A DNA stretch of 59,758 bases, taken from positions 1 to 59,758 of the forward strand of contig JAGRHE010000001.1 in NCBI GenBank assembly GCA_020445165.1, given 5' to 3'. The translations under genes and the position numbers were made by a program. Below, in pieces: positions 8,050 to 17,538 of this stretch; the first letter of the stretch is position 1; the number at the start of each line of letters is the position of its first letter. This DNA is from Gammaproteobacteria bacterium. GTDB lineage: Bacteria > Pseudomonadota > Gammaproteobacteria > Chromatiales > Sedimenticolaceae. Below the pieces are notes generated by a model that saw only the letters and a list, made by a program, of their open reading frames with translations, had not been told where the DNA came from and searched no databases.

Positions 8050-10497
8050 ATGACGCTCTCAAGCCTGGCTGCTGCCCTGGTCGACGTGCTGCGCGGAGGC
8101 ACGCGCTACGAGGAACTGACCGGCAAGGTTGCGGCGATCGATAAATCGCAGGCGATCATCGAGTTTACGCCGGACGGAAAGATTCTTACGGCGAATCGAA
8201 ACTTTCTCGATGTCATGGACTATGAGTTGGCGGAAATCGTCGGTCATCACCACCGCATTTTCGCGACCCCCGCTGACGCCGGGCACCCCGATTACCAGGC
8301 ATTCTGGGACAAGCTTCGCCGCGGCGAGTTCGACAGCGGAGAATACAAGCGGGTCGGTAACGGCGGGAAAGAGGTCTGGATCCTGGAAAGCTATATCCCG
8401 GTTCTCGACGGTCGCGGGCGACTCACCAAGATCGTCGAGCTCGCCACCGATGTTACGGCGCAGAAGCACGAGAGCAACGACAGAGAAGGTCAACTGGCGG
8501 CGCTCGATCGTGTCCAGGCGGTTATCGAGTTCGATCTCGATGGCAACATCGTCCACGCCAACGACAATTTCCTGCGTACGATGGGATATGCGGCAGACGA
8601 GGTCATCGGCCGCCACCACAGCATGTTTGCCGATCCCGACTATGCGGCGAGCGCAGAGTATGCCGCTTTCTGGAAATCACTGCGACGCGGCGAGCCTCAG
8701 TCAGGCGAGTACAGTCGTGTCGGTAAAGGCGGTGTAGAAGTCTGGATACAGGCTACCTACAACCCGATTCTCGATCCGGACGGCAGGCCTTACAAGGTCG
8801 TCAAGTTCGCAGTCGACATCACCGAACAGAAACGCACGAATGCGGACCATGCCGGGCAGATCGCTGCAATCGGAAGGTCTCAGGCAGTCATCGAGTTCGA
8901 CCTCGATGGAACGATTATTCACGCCAACGAGAATTTTCTGAACACGGTTGGCTATTCGTTGGACGAGATCAAAGGCCGACATCACCGCCTGTTCGTGGAA
9001 CCTGCTTACGCCGACAGCAATGACTACCGTGCGTTCTGGAAGCGGTTGCGAGAGGGTGAATTCGATACCGGTGAGTACAAGCGACTGGGAAAAGGCGGCA
9101 AGGAAATCTGGATACAGGCGACCTACAACCCGATTTTTGACCAGCGCGGACGACCCTTCAAGGTCGTCAAGTTTGCCAGCGACATCACAGCCGAGAAGGT
9201 GCGCAATGCAGACGTCAGCGGGCAGTTGGAGGCCATCAGCAAGTCGCAGGCCGTTATCGAGTTCTCGATGGATGGCACCATTCTGAATGCCAACGAGAAT
9301 TTCCTGCAGACACTTGGATACGCGCTCGACGAGATCAAGGGCAAACATCACCGGATGTTCGCCGACCCGGACTACGCCGCCAATACCGCGTATCGCGAGT
9401 TCTGGGAACGTCTCAATCGCGGCGAGTTCGATGCGGGTGAATACAGACGCCTGGGAAGGAACGGCAGGGAGGTCTGGATACAGGCTTCGTACAACCCGAT
9501 TCTCGACCCGGATGGCAAGCCTTACAAGGTCGTCAAGTATGCGACTGACATCAGCGCACAGAAGCTGCTGGCACAGACTACTGAGACCTGTCTGCAGGAA
9601 GCGACCCACGTCATGGCTGCGATCGCCGATGGTGATCTCGACAAGACGATGGTCGGTGAGTACGAGGGCGATTTTCTTGCGCTGAAGAACGCGGTCAATT
9701 CGACCGTGGACAAGTTGCGTGAGATGGTCGAACGCATCCTCGAGGCGGCCGACAGCATCAACGCGTCTTCAGGGGAGATTGCCAAGGGCAATGTCGACCT
9801 CAGTGATCGAACCTCGAAACAGGCCGCCAGCCTGGAAGAGACGGCGGCCTCCACCGAACAGCTGGACAGCACCGTCAAGCAGAATGCCGACAGCGCGCGT
9901 CAGGCCACACAACTCGCCGGTGATGCGCATATCAGCGCGAAGCGTGGCGGTGAGGTGATCGGCAACGCCATCGACGCCATGCAAGCCATCAACACGGCGT
10001 CGAAGCAGATCGCGAACATTGTCGAGGTCATCGACGAGATTGCCTTCCAGACCAACCTGCTGGCGTTGAACGCATCAGTGGAGGCGGCGCGTGCCGGTGA
10101 GCAAGGGCGTGGATTCTCCGTCGTCGCCTCCGAGGTCCGTAACCTGGCCCAGCGCAGCGCGGATTCAGCGAAGGAGATTCGCTCGTTGATCGAGGACAGT
10201 GTGAAGAAGGTCGATGAAGGATCGCGCCTGGTTAACGAATCCGGCGGAAAACTGACTGAGATCCTGGAATCCGTCGAGAAGGTCAACTCGATCATCGCGG
10301 AGATATCGACCGCCAGCAGCGAACAAAGTACCGGTCTGGGTCAGATCAGTCAGGCCATCAGCCAGATCGACGACGCCACGCAACAAAACGCCGCGTTGGT
10401 CGAGCAGGCCGCGGCGGCCAGCCAGTCGATGGATGAGCAGTCCAGAAGCCTGCTCGAGCTCGTCAGCTTCTTCAGCACTGCGCGACGCCGGGCCTGA
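8050..10497 (+). CDS. Soluble methyl-accepting chemotaxis protein with four PAS domains
   Basis: The 815-residue protein has four tandem PAS domains with a period of 122 residues (starting near 28, 150, 272 and 394). Each carries the pattern [15 protein letters not shown] and an HH.(I/M/L)F motif. A linker with a HAMP-like segment follows at about 515-570, then a chemoreceptor signalling domain with the tip [20 protein letters not shown] (about 660). There is no signal peptide or membrane helix, so it is probably cytoplasmic, as for BdlA- or Aer2-like receptors that sense redox state or gases through PAS cofactors. A GGAGGA site precedes the ATG. The protein ends in a short basic tail without a CheR-tethering pentapeptide. 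Confidence 0.92.
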   Translation: MTLSSLAAALVDVLRGGTRYEELTGKVAAIDKSQAIIEFTPDGKILTANRNFLDVMDYELAEIVGHHHRIFATPADAGHPDYQAFWDKLRRGEFDSGEYKRVGNGGKEVWILESYIPVLDGRGRLTKIVELATDVTAQKHESNDREGQLAALDRVQAVIEFDLDGNIVHANDNFLRTMGYAADEVIGRHHSMFADPDYAASAEYAAFWKSLRRGEPQSGEYSRVGKGGVEVWIQATYNPILDPDGRPYKVVKFAVDITEQKRTNADHAGQIAAIGRSQAVIEFDLDGTIIHANENFLNTVGYSLDEIKGRHHRLFVEPAYADSNDYRAFWKRLREGEFDTGEYKRLGKGGKEIWIQATYNPIFDQRGRPFKVVKFASDITAEKVRNADVSGQLEAISKSQAVIEFSMDGTILNANENFLQTLGYALDEIKGKHHRMFADPDYAANTAYREFWERLNRGEFDAGEYRRLGRNGREVWIQASYNPILDPDGKPYKVVKYATDISAQKLLAQTTETCLQEATHVMAAIADGDLDKTMVGEYEGDFLALKNAVNSTVDKLREMVERILEAADSINASSGEIAKGNVDLSDRTSKQAASLEETAASTEQLDSTVKQNADSARQATQLAGDAHISAKRGGEVIGNAIDAMQAINTASKQIANIVEVIDEIAFQTNLLALNASVEAARAGEQGRGFSVVASEVRNLAQRSADSAKEIRSLIEDSVKKVDEGSRLVNESGGKLTEILESVEKVNSIIAEISTASSEQSTGLGQISQAISQIDDATQQNAALVEQAAAASQSMDEQSRSLLELVSFFSTARRRA

Positions 10498-10605
10498 TTG
10501 CAACCCACCCGGAAAATAATCGGACCCGGAAGTACAAGTCTGCACAGACAGGAGTTTTCAAGCATTCACCTGCTGTCCACGAGTCGTGCTGACGCCGGGT
10601 CGCCG

Positions 10606-11862
10606 TCAGGGCTCATCCAGCAATGCCCGCAGTGCTGCGATCACAGCGGGATCATCCCAGTGAATGGCAGCGTTTACGCCATACCGGATGGTGCCTTTCG
10701 GATCGATGACGAATGTCGATGGATATGAGATTACATTCCACTGCCGGGCAAACTCGCCGTCATGATCCAGTAGCACCGGAAAATCGACTTTCACGGATTC
10801 GAGGAAGGACCGGATGTCGCTGTCGTTCTCTGCGTAGTTGGCAGATATCAGCTCGAACGGGAGGTCCGCCATCTTGAGCCGCAAACGGTTGAGAGAGGGG
10901 ATCTCTTCGACGCACGGCGGACACCACGTGGCCCAGAAGTTGACCAGCGTCACCCTGCCCGCATAGTCCGCTCTGACAACCCGGCTCCCGGTGGTGTCCG
11001 GCAGGTCGATAGGGACCGGCTTGATGCTTGCCCGGAAGGTTTTCAGCGCAACATCGATGCCGCTCTCGACCGACACTTCTTCATCCAGCGTGACCGCTGT
11101 GGCCGCAAGCGAATGTCCATCCAGCAGCGTCAGCATCCTTTCGATACTCGAGGGTAGTCGTGCCAGCTGTTCAGACATCTCTGGCGTCGGCGGGTGCTGG
11201 TAGAACAGGCTCATGATTCCGGGAATGACTTGCGTGTAGACAGGGTTGCCGTGTTGCTGCAGCTTCTCCAGCAGGGTCGGGAACTGGGTGAAGATACCGC
11301 TGCCCGAGGTCTGGTAGATCATGATCGGGATGTTGCTTGCGGAGACAATCGGAAGGTACCTTGGAAGTTCGCCCAATGGAGGTATCGAGGCGTAGGTATA
11401 GGGCGAGAACAGAATCGCTCCGACCAGGGCAGGGTCATCCTGTCTGCGCTGCTGCCAGGTGCGGGCGCCCAGCAGTGCAACGACAGCGCCATAGGAGTTT
11501 CCGACAACAGCGATCTTTTTGCCGGCTCTGGAGTGGGCAGATTCCATTATGTCCGCCGCGTAGCTGCCGTCGAGCTGTCTGATGGCTTCGGTGCCATTGG
11601 GCAGGAACAGCGATTCCGGGATGTTGCTCATCCAGACTTCGATTCCCCGCTCGGCAAGTTTCGCGGCGAGTGCGCGATGGTTGTCGCGAAAACCGAATTC
11701 CGGCGCAAACCAGATGACCAGGTAGCGACCATCGGCAGCGAATCGCTCGGCGGTCAGCTCTTCACCTGACGTTGTCGGCACCATGATTTCATCCGCGTGG
11801 CAGAGTGTGCTCACGACGGTGGCGAACAGCAACAGCCCGAGAATGCGAGATCGTTCAGTCAT
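10606..11862 (-). CDS. Secreted alpha/beta-hydrolase fused to a TlpA-like thioredoxin domain
   Basis: The 418-residue protein has a signal peptide (1-23). An alpha/beta-hydrolase-like domain spans about 28-250, with the nucleophile elbow G-N-S-Y-G at 121-125 (Ser123). A TlpA/ResA-type thioredoxin domain spans about 283-418, with WATWCPPC (Cys314, Cys317) and the cis-Pro motif SYPSTFVID. TlpA-like domains reduce periplasmic disulfides, for example in cytochrome c maturation. The start is supported by a GGAGG site 14 nt upstream. I do not know this domain order from a characterised protein. The catalytic acid and histidine of the hydrolase could not be assigned with certainty. Confidence 0.85.
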   Translation of the reverse strand: MTERSRILGLLLFATVVSTLCHADEIMVPTTSGEELTAERFAADGRYLVIWFAPEFGFRDNHRALAAKLAERGIEVWMSNIPESLFLPNGTEAIRQLDGSYAADIMESAHSRAGKKIAVVGNSYGAVVALLGARTWQQRRQDDPALVGAILFSPYTYASIPPLGELPRYLPIVSASNIPIMIYQTSGSGIFTQFPTLLEKLQQHGNPVYTQVIPGIMSLFYQHPPTPEMSEQLARLPSSIERMLTLLDGHSLAATAVTLDEEVSVESGIDVALKTFRASIKPVPIDLPDTTGSRVVRADYAGRVTLVNFWATWCPPCVEEIPSLNRLRLKMADLPFELISANYAENDSDIRSFLESVKVDFPVLLDHDGEFARQWNVISYPSTFVIDPKGTIRYGVNAAIHWDDPAVIAALRALLDEP

Positions 11863-12357
11863 CTTGCCCTACCTCCATACACGCCTGGTCGACGCGAACG
11901 GCTGGGAAGTGCAACTTATCCAGACATTCTAGAGTGCCAGGGGAACTTGTGGGCGTCTTATTTGAAGGCGGTTATACGCCGTGATGTTTCTGCGAGAACC
12001 GGGACGGTCATGAAGCGATGGCTTGGGAGTGGTCACAGGGGTCAGGCGGTTGCTTGCGCGTGGGAGGAAGGAATCGGTTGCGTCGATTTTCGCGGGCAGC
12101 TTGTGGTCGCAAGCGAGACTGGCCTGGGAAGACTCTGACACCGCAGTCAGATCAAGTCCGAATAATCAAGCGCGAGGAGCAGAAGCGGCACTCCCACGGT
12201 TGGGCCGTTGTACTTGATTCGTTCGCCAGACCCATCTTGAGGCCCTGCGCGTGATATTCAGTGTGCTACGCTTCTAAAGTCATTCGACGGCACCCGTTGC
12301 TCTCCTCAGGCTTGCAGGCCGGAGATCGGTGCCAGGCACCAGGAAGGGAGGCAAAAA
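11863..12357. other. Intergenic stretch with a REP-like element
   Basis: About 495 bp between divergent genes. No convincing coding frame was found; the only recognisable structure is the repeat at 12058-12094. Confidence 0.5.
12058..12094. repeat. REP-like intergenic element, copy 2
   Basis: This segment is identical to 5411-5447 at 28 of 37 positions. It has the same GTGGGAGGA core and identical last 12 bases. Confidence 0.5.
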
Positions 12358-12912
12358 ATGCTGAAATCCTTCGTCTGTGTCCTTGTGGCGGCCGCTGTGT
12401 TCCATGCGACCACTGCATACGCTGCGCCTGTGACCGTGGACTTCGCAATCCCTACGTCGACACCCACGGTAGGTTCGTTTACCTTCGACTCTTCGTTGGA
12501 TGGCTCCGTGCTCGGCTATGCGGATCTTGACGCGTTCTCGATCACGCTGTGGACTGGAAGCAGCTACGACCTCACCTTTGTTACCACAGGCACGTTTGCT
12601 GTGAACGAGTTCGCTTTCGACACCTCCTCGGATTCGTTCGTCAACCTGGACCCCCAGGTCGGTTTGATCACCGCAGTCCGCTCTGACTTCTCCGCCGGCT
12701 TCTTCGTGTCCGCACTGGACGAATTCTGCAGCGCCTCATTGCCCGGCCCCTGCGTGGCCGACTACCCGGGTGCAATCGCTGACGGTGGTGGAGTGTTCGA
12801 CGACGTCGCTGTCGAGCGCGTAAACGGGGTGCCCGTCTCTGCGCCCACGACTTTCACTCTCTTGGCCTTTGGCATGTTGGTTCACATGCGTCGCCGGTGT
12901 GGGATCATCTGA
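12358..12912 (+). CDS. PEP-CTERM-like secreted protein
   Basis: The 184-residue protein has a signal peptide ending near AYA-AP (residue 23), a Ser/Thr/Asp-rich beta-type body and a tripartite C-terminus: Ser-Ala-Pro, a hydrophobic stretch TTFTLLAFGMLV and the basic tail HMRRR. This is the layout of PEP-CTERM/VPAP sorting signals recognised by exosortases, though the Pro-Glu-Pro motif is degenerate (S-A-P). Such proteins are moved to the cell surface or into exopolysaccharide. A GGGAGG site precedes the ATG. No exosortase gene is in the window. Confidence 0.72.
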   Translation: MLKSFVCVLVAAAVFHATTAYAAPVTVDFAIPTSTPTVGSFTFDSSLDGSVLGYADLDAFSITLWTGSSYDLTFVTTGTFAVNEFAFDTSSDSFVNLDPQVGLITAVRSDFSAGFFVSALDEFCSASLPGPCVADYPGAIADGGGVFDDVAVERVNGVPVSAPTTFTLLAFGMLVHMRRRCGII

Positions 12913-13078
12913 TTAAAGGGTGCGGGCCGAGCTGGAAGTCATATCACCCGGAGCACGGATTTGGCCGAATGTCAGGCGATGGCTGTGGTAGCCGGCGCAT
13001 GCCGTTGGCCGTCTTGGGCGCACCCGAGACGGTATCGACGCTGCAGCGCATCGTGCCGAATCGAAAGGCAACCTTGCC

Positions 13079-13945
13079 CTATGGTGTGACGAATGCGTGC
13101 AATGGGCCGATTGCGACGGTCGAGGCGGCACGCTCGATCACACCGGCCTGTCTCCAGGTTTCGAGTTGTCGACGAATGATCGGGGCCGCCTCGGCATACG
13201 ACATGCCGGCAGCCAGCTCGGGCAGGTAGAGCAGTTTCAACAGCAACACGTCGAAGCCGGTCAGTTGTTCGTTATCGGTGATGTCGCTGAAGATCGTGGG
13301 ATGAAAATAGCGGGAATCGTTGAGCAGCCCGAGCATCTGGGTCACTTCTTCGATCACGCAGGGTACGAGTTTTCCGAGAAGCTCGGCACGCTCCACCGGA
13401 ATCACAACGGTCCCGCGGACGATCTCCGCGCGTCTGTTGGAGCGAAACTGCCCGACGCAGATGTTCCGCTTGAATTGCAGGTAACCATTGCGCGAGAGCG
13501 CCCTGGCGGCCGCGCGGTTGGGATCGCGGTCGCCGACGAACAGGATGCGGACATTGGCCGTGCTGCGGTCGGACACGAAGGTCACCGGCAGACCGGTTAT
13601 CGCGCTCAACTGTTGCAGATGCGCGGACAGCAACCACTGCTGCTGCAGCGCATCGCCGGCTTCGCTGTACAGCCAGACCTTGAGTGGCTGGACCCACTTG
13701 CGCACGACGGGTGATATCCATTCGTGCTCACCGTTCAGTGCGATATCGAAGAAGCCGCGCTCGATGTAGCGCGTATCCTGCCAGTGCGCTGTGCCCGGCG
13801 GTGCGACCGTGGTTGCGAGCGTCGAGACCGACCACAGCGCCAGCATCAATACGACGATCAGGCGCTGCGTGATCTGCCGAGCTGCGGGCCGGCAGTTCTG
13901 GTGACGGGCACGGTAGCTGCCCATCTGCGAAGTCGACGTATCCAT
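13079..13945 (-). CDS. DUF2927 family secreted protein
   Basis: The 288-residue protein starts with a basic segment and one hydrophobic helix (about 27-45), likely a signal anchor or an uncleaved signal peptide. The rest matches my memory of DUF2927: a metzincin-like region with C.I EEVTQMLGLLNDS (about 205) followed by FSD.TDNE.LT.FD.LLLK.LY. The EE pair and nearby residues recall degenerate zinc peptidases, but a canonical HExxH motif is not visible. Function is unknown. The gene stands alone on the minus strand. Confidence 0.7.
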   Translation of the reverse strand: MDTSTSQMGSYRARHQNCRPAARQITQRLIVVLMLALWSVSTLATTVAPPGTAHWQDTRYIERGFFDIALNGEHEWISPVVRKWVQPLKVWLYSEAGDALQQQWLLSAHLQQLSAITGLPVTFVSDRSTANVRILFVGDRDPNRAAARALSRNGYLQFKRNICVGQFRSNRRAEIVRGTVVIPVERAELLGKLVPCVIEEVTQMLGLLNDSRYFHPTIFSDITDNEQLTGFDVLLLKLLYLPELAAGMSYAEAAPIIRRQLETWRQAGVIERAASTVAIGPLHAFVTP

Positions 13946-14059
13946 ATACCAATACTTTCCGCTGATACGTGATCCTTACTCTAGTGCCCGGTAGGGACGA
14001 CTGACAACAAGCATAAGTGTTCCGGTCGTTTCTGATGGACTGGTGTTGACGCCCGCGGG

Positions 14060-15739
14060 TCAGGCGCTTTTGAGTGGTGACAGGCGGATCATCAGGACAG
14101 CGAGCAGCGGTAACACCAGTCCGAGCAGCATTGCCGACCACATCAACCAACCAAGCTCGGAATAGTCGGCCGGCACGTCGATCGCGCCGGAAGCCCGGTC
14201 CTTGACTTCGCGTGTCACGGTGAAGACTTGATTGAGGTACTTGGTGCCGAGCTGACTGGCCGACAGGGCGAGATTGGTGAACGAGGCCATGACCGCGAAG
14301 AAGGTGGCCTTGAGGTGCGCGGGTGCCGAATTGGCGATCCACGCCAGCATTGGAATCATCGCGATCTGACCGAGCGGCGACTCCAGCGCCGTATCGACCA
14401 GGGCAATGAAGTGCGCATCCACGATGCCGCCGGTCATTGCCGACGTCCACTGATGCAGGCCGTAATACATGCCGACAATCGGTAGGTACAGCACGCTGCT
14501 GATCACGGTGAGGAACACGACTACATAGGCGATCGAGCGCTCGGCCATGAAGCGTCGGAACAGGAACATGCCAACCAATGTCAGTGCGCTGGCAATCAAT
14601 GACAGGACGGCGAGAAACTGCTGGTTGAAGCCGAGTTCGTCGATCATCCACCAGGTCTGTCCAGGGCCGGGCGTCGGCATGGCACGGTAGACGAAAATGA
14701 TGACGGCCGTACCGACCAGCACCAGCCGATCGCCCGGCGTCAGCTCCTTGAGCAGACGGCTCATCAGGAACAGCACGATCGCCATCGAGCCGAAAAAAAT
14801 GATCTCCTTGTTGAAGGGGACGTCGCTGAGGCCCATGGCGATCGTGAAGCCGACGAAGACCAGGCTGCCACCGAGGATCCACCAATTCGGTTCGCTCGAC
14901 TGGTCGAGTCCGAAGGCTTTTTCGGCCGCTTTGGCCACGTCCATGCCTGCCCGGCGCAGGTCGCGCAGCTTGCGCCGTGTCAGGTAGGCGCCGAGCAGCA
15001 CACCGAGTACCGAGATCACGGGGATGGCGAGGGCGTACTCGTAGATGCGTATGTACGTCGCGACTTTCTGTGCTTCGGGCATTGCATCGACGCCGTCGAA
15101 CAGAAACACGTTCAGCAGCGACACGAACACGCCGCCGCCGATGATTGCGACGCGGCCGAGTGTCTGCATCGTCGTGTGCATGAGCCGGAGTCTGGCCGGA
15201 TCGATCGGTGCGCCTTGTGCGTCGACGCGGGGCACCGCCTCGACGGTCATCGCGTCGGCGACCACGTCCTGAACCACGTAACCGACCGGTGCCAGCAGCG
15301 CGCTGACCACGAACCAGGCCTCGACCGTGAGCGTTTGTGCCATCGCGTCGGGCATCGCGAGCAGGCCGAGCATGATGACGAGGCTTGCCGCGATCATCCC
15401 GGCGCCGACGAACACCAGCCACGACTTGTAGCGCCAGATCAGGTCGACGAGATGCCCCAGCGGCATCTTCAGTGCCCATGGAATGCCGGCCCAGAACGCG
15501 AGCGCCGCGAGGAACTCGGCGGAAAGATTCAGGTAGTCCTTGACGAAGAAGGTGCCGACGATGCCGGTCAGGCCTGAGATACCGGCCGCCATGTACACCA
15601 TCAGCGGGGGCAGGTAGGACAGCCGCATCTCGCGGCCGAGTTCGATGAAATTACGGTCCACCCAACGCCAGACGCGATGCGCCGGTGAGTCGTCTGTATG
15701 CCCCCTGGGATTGGTTGGGTCGCGTGAGATCTCAGTCAT
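14060..15739 (-). CDS. Folate-biopterin transporter (BT1) family MFS protein
   Basis: The 559-residue protein has about twelve to fourteen hydrophobic helices and the BT1 signature region G.VVQDVVADAMTVEAVPR (about residues 153-170) in helix 5. BT1 proteins are MFS carriers for folates and pterins in trypanosomatids, plants and cyanobacteria. Homologues occur in sulfur-oxidising gammaproteobacteria, where the substrate is unproven. A long cytoplasmic loop (about 245-285) separates the two halves. It has no obvious operon partner; the next gene (amidase) is divergent. Confidence 0.75.
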   Translation of the reverse strand: MTEISRDPTNPRGHTDDSPAHRVWRWVDRNFIELGREMRLSYLPPLMVYMAAGISGLTGIVGTFFVKDYLNLSAEFLAALAFWAGIPWALKMPLGHLVDLIWRYKSWLVFVGAGMIAASLVIMLGLLAMPDAMAQTLTVEAWFVVSALLAPVGYVVQDVVADAMTVEAVPRVDAQGAPIDPARLRLMHTTMQTLGRVAIIGGGVFVSLLNVFLFDGVDAMPEAQKVATYIRIYEYALAIPVISVLGVLLGAYLTRRKLRDLRRAGMDVAKAAEKAFGLDQSSEPNWWILGGSLVFVGFTIAMGLSDVPFNKEIIFFGSMAIVLFLMSRLLKELTPGDRLVLVGTAVIIFVYRAMPTPGPGQTWWMIDELGFNQQFLAVLSLIASALTLVGMFLFRRFMAERSIAYVVVFLTVISSVLYLPIVGMYYGLHQWTSAMTGGIVDAHFIALVDTALESPLGQIAMIPMLAWIANSAPAHLKATFFAVMASFTNLALSASQLGTKYLNQVFTVTREVKDRASGAIDVPADYSELGWLMWSAMLLGLVLPLLAVLMIRLSPLKSA

Positions 15740-16055
15740 CCTTATTCCTTATTACTTGCCAGCCGTCTGGGCCTCGCCACACTGTGGTCGCACTTCGGCT
15801 GTCGACATCGCGATGTGCGACCGAGTTCCGCGGCTGATACAGGGTCTGAATGGCATCGCAGGGCGACAGCATGGCACGGAAAGCGACGGGCGGTCGTTTT
15901 GTGTTGCGGACGCCTGGGACGAGATGGCCGGCAGCATCCGTTCGCAGCGCATCGCGTGGCCGGAAGGCCAGGCAGAATCAGTCGCTACAAGCTACTGTGC
16001 CGGTTGAGTCGGCGTTTCGCCATGTTGCTCTTTGCCGGAAGGAGTGATCTTACGG
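15740..16055. other. Divergent promoter region
   Basis: About 316 bp between the transporter and amidase genes. It holds no convincing gene. The only feature I can name is a GGAAGGAG ribosome binding site at 16037-16044 for the amidase. Confidence 0.45.
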
Positions 16056-17480
16056 ATGAAGTCCCCGAGGCCGATTGACCTGCCCGACGCTGTTGCCACA
16101 CGCGAGGCATTGCGTGCGGGTCACTGCACGGCGGGCGATCTCGTAAATGGTTATATCGATCGGTTGGATCGGCATCACGCCATGCTCAATGCCGCCGTCG
16201 ACGTGCGGCGCGTGCAGGCCAGGGCCGCTGCCGACCGTGCAGGCGATGGTGCGCTGGCGGGCTTGCCGATCAGCATTAAGGAAACCATTGCCATGGCGGC
16301 CGAGCCACTGACCGCCGGCAGCCTGCGTCGTCCCGCAACCGTGCCGGATACCGATGCCGTCGTCGTGCAGCGCCTGCGCGCAGCGGGTGCCATTATCCTC
16401 GCGCGCAGCAATGTGCCGGAACTGGCGATGACCGGCGAAACGACCAACCCGCGCTTTGGCCGCACGTGCAACTATCTCGATTCCGGTCGTACCGCGGGTG
16501 GTTCATCCGGCGGCGAGGCTGCGCTCGTCGCCTCCGGTTCCACTGTCGCCGGCGTGGGTAGCGACATTCTTGGCTCCATTCGCATCCCGGCAGCCTTCAA
16601 CGGCATCGTCGGCTTCAAGGCTGCGGCAGGTGCCATCGACAAGACAGGAACCTGGCCGGACCTGGCCGGGCTGTACGTCGACAATCTGCTCGCACTCGGG
16701 ACGCTGACGCGTTCAGTACGCGATGCGCATCTACTCTATGACGTCATCGCCCGGCAGCCGCTCGGCCCTTTGCCGTCGCCGGGCAGTCTGCGACTGATCA
16801 TTCCTGAGCCGTTCGTCATGCGCTGGAAGAGTCCGGCGATCGGAACCGCCATGTCGCGCGCCCGCAGGCAGCTGGCACAACACATGCCCGAGGAGACGCA
16901 TCCGTTTGCCGACGTCGGCAAGCTGTTCAAACAGTTGCTGGCGTTGATTGCCACGGAGCTGGTTCCTCGCCTGACGGCGGAACTGCAAACCTCGGGTGGT
17001 CAACCATTCTCACTGGTGCGCGAGATATTCAACCATGTGCGCGGGCGTCCGAGTGTCGATCGTGGTTTGCTGCAGCTGCTGGCGACAGCGCCTTTGGTGA
17101 AAACCCGTATCAGCAGGCTGCCCGAGATCCACGCATCGATCGGGCGTGCCCGTGTTCACTATCATTCCCTGCTCGGTGGCGATGGTGTGCTGCTGTTGCC
17201 GACGCTCGGTGTCGTGGCCCCGAAGCACGGTGCGATGAACCGTTCGTCTTTGCGACCCGGCGTCAACACGACGGTCACATCGCTCACGTTCTGCAATCTG
17301 GTCGATCTGCCTGCGATCACGCTGCCCGCCTGGAGCGATCCTGACCCGCGCAGTGGGTTGCCCCCCGGCGTCATGCTGGCCTGCGCGCCCGGTGCCGAAG
17401 CGGCTTTGCTGGCTGCGGCGAGATGTCTGGAGCCGGCGCTGAATCCGTATCTGGTGTCCGTTTCCGCGTCTGGCGATTAA
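16056..17480 (+). CDS. Amidase signature family enzyme (FAAH-like)
   Basis: The 474-residue enzyme has the complete amidase-signature catalytic set: Lys75 in IKET, the cis-Ser in GGSSGGE (Ser151) and the nucleophile Ser174 in DILGSIRIP. The GGE and DILGS variants resemble fatty-acid amide hydrolase more than GatA. These enzymes hydrolyse amides by a Ser-cisSer-Lys mechanism in the cytoplasm. I choose the ATG at 16056, behind a GGAAGGAG site, over the upstream TTG. Length is normal for the family. No gatB or gatC is adjacent, so a role in tRNA amidation is unlikely. The substrate is unknown. Confidence 0.88.
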   Translation: MKSPRPIDLPDAVATREALRAGHCTAGDLVNGYIDRLDRHHAMLNAAVDVRRVQARAAADRAGDGALAGLPISIKETIAMAAEPLTAGSLRRPATVPDTDAVVVQRLRAAGAIILARSNVPELAMTGETTNPRFGRTCNYLDSGRTAGGSSGGEAALVASGSTVAGVGSDILGSIRIPAAFNGIVGFKAAAGAIDKTGTWPDLAGLYVDNLLALGTLTRSVRDAHLLYDVIARQPLGPLPSPGSLRLIIPEPFVMRWKSPAIGTAMSRARRQLAQHMPEETHPFADVGKLFKQLLALIATELVPRLTAELQTSGGQPFSLVREIFNHVRGRPSVDRGLLQLLATAPLVKTRISRLPEIHASIGRARVHYHSLLGGDGVLLLPTLGVVAPKHGAMNRSSLRPGVNTTVTSLTFCNLVDLPAITLPAWSDPDPRSGLPPGVMLACAPGAEAALLAAARCLEPALNPYLVSVSASGD

Positions 17481-17497
17481 CGCAGTGCGCAGTTGCA

Positions 17498-17520
17498 ACG
17501 ACGATCCGGCAGGTCGTCGT
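17498..17520. terminator. Hairpin between convergent genes
   Basis: ACGACGA(T)CC pairs with GGTCGTCGT around a GGCA loop, with one bulged T. It lies in the 58-bp gap between the convergent amidase and mepA genes, so it could serve both strands. Confidence 0.45.
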
Positions 17521-17538
17521 CACCTTGCGACCGCCTGC

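Noticed and set aside
13728..15479. Minus-strand open frame of 583 codons overlapping the BT1 transporter
   Set aside because: It is in another frame of the transporter, extremely Arg-rich and without any recognisable domain.
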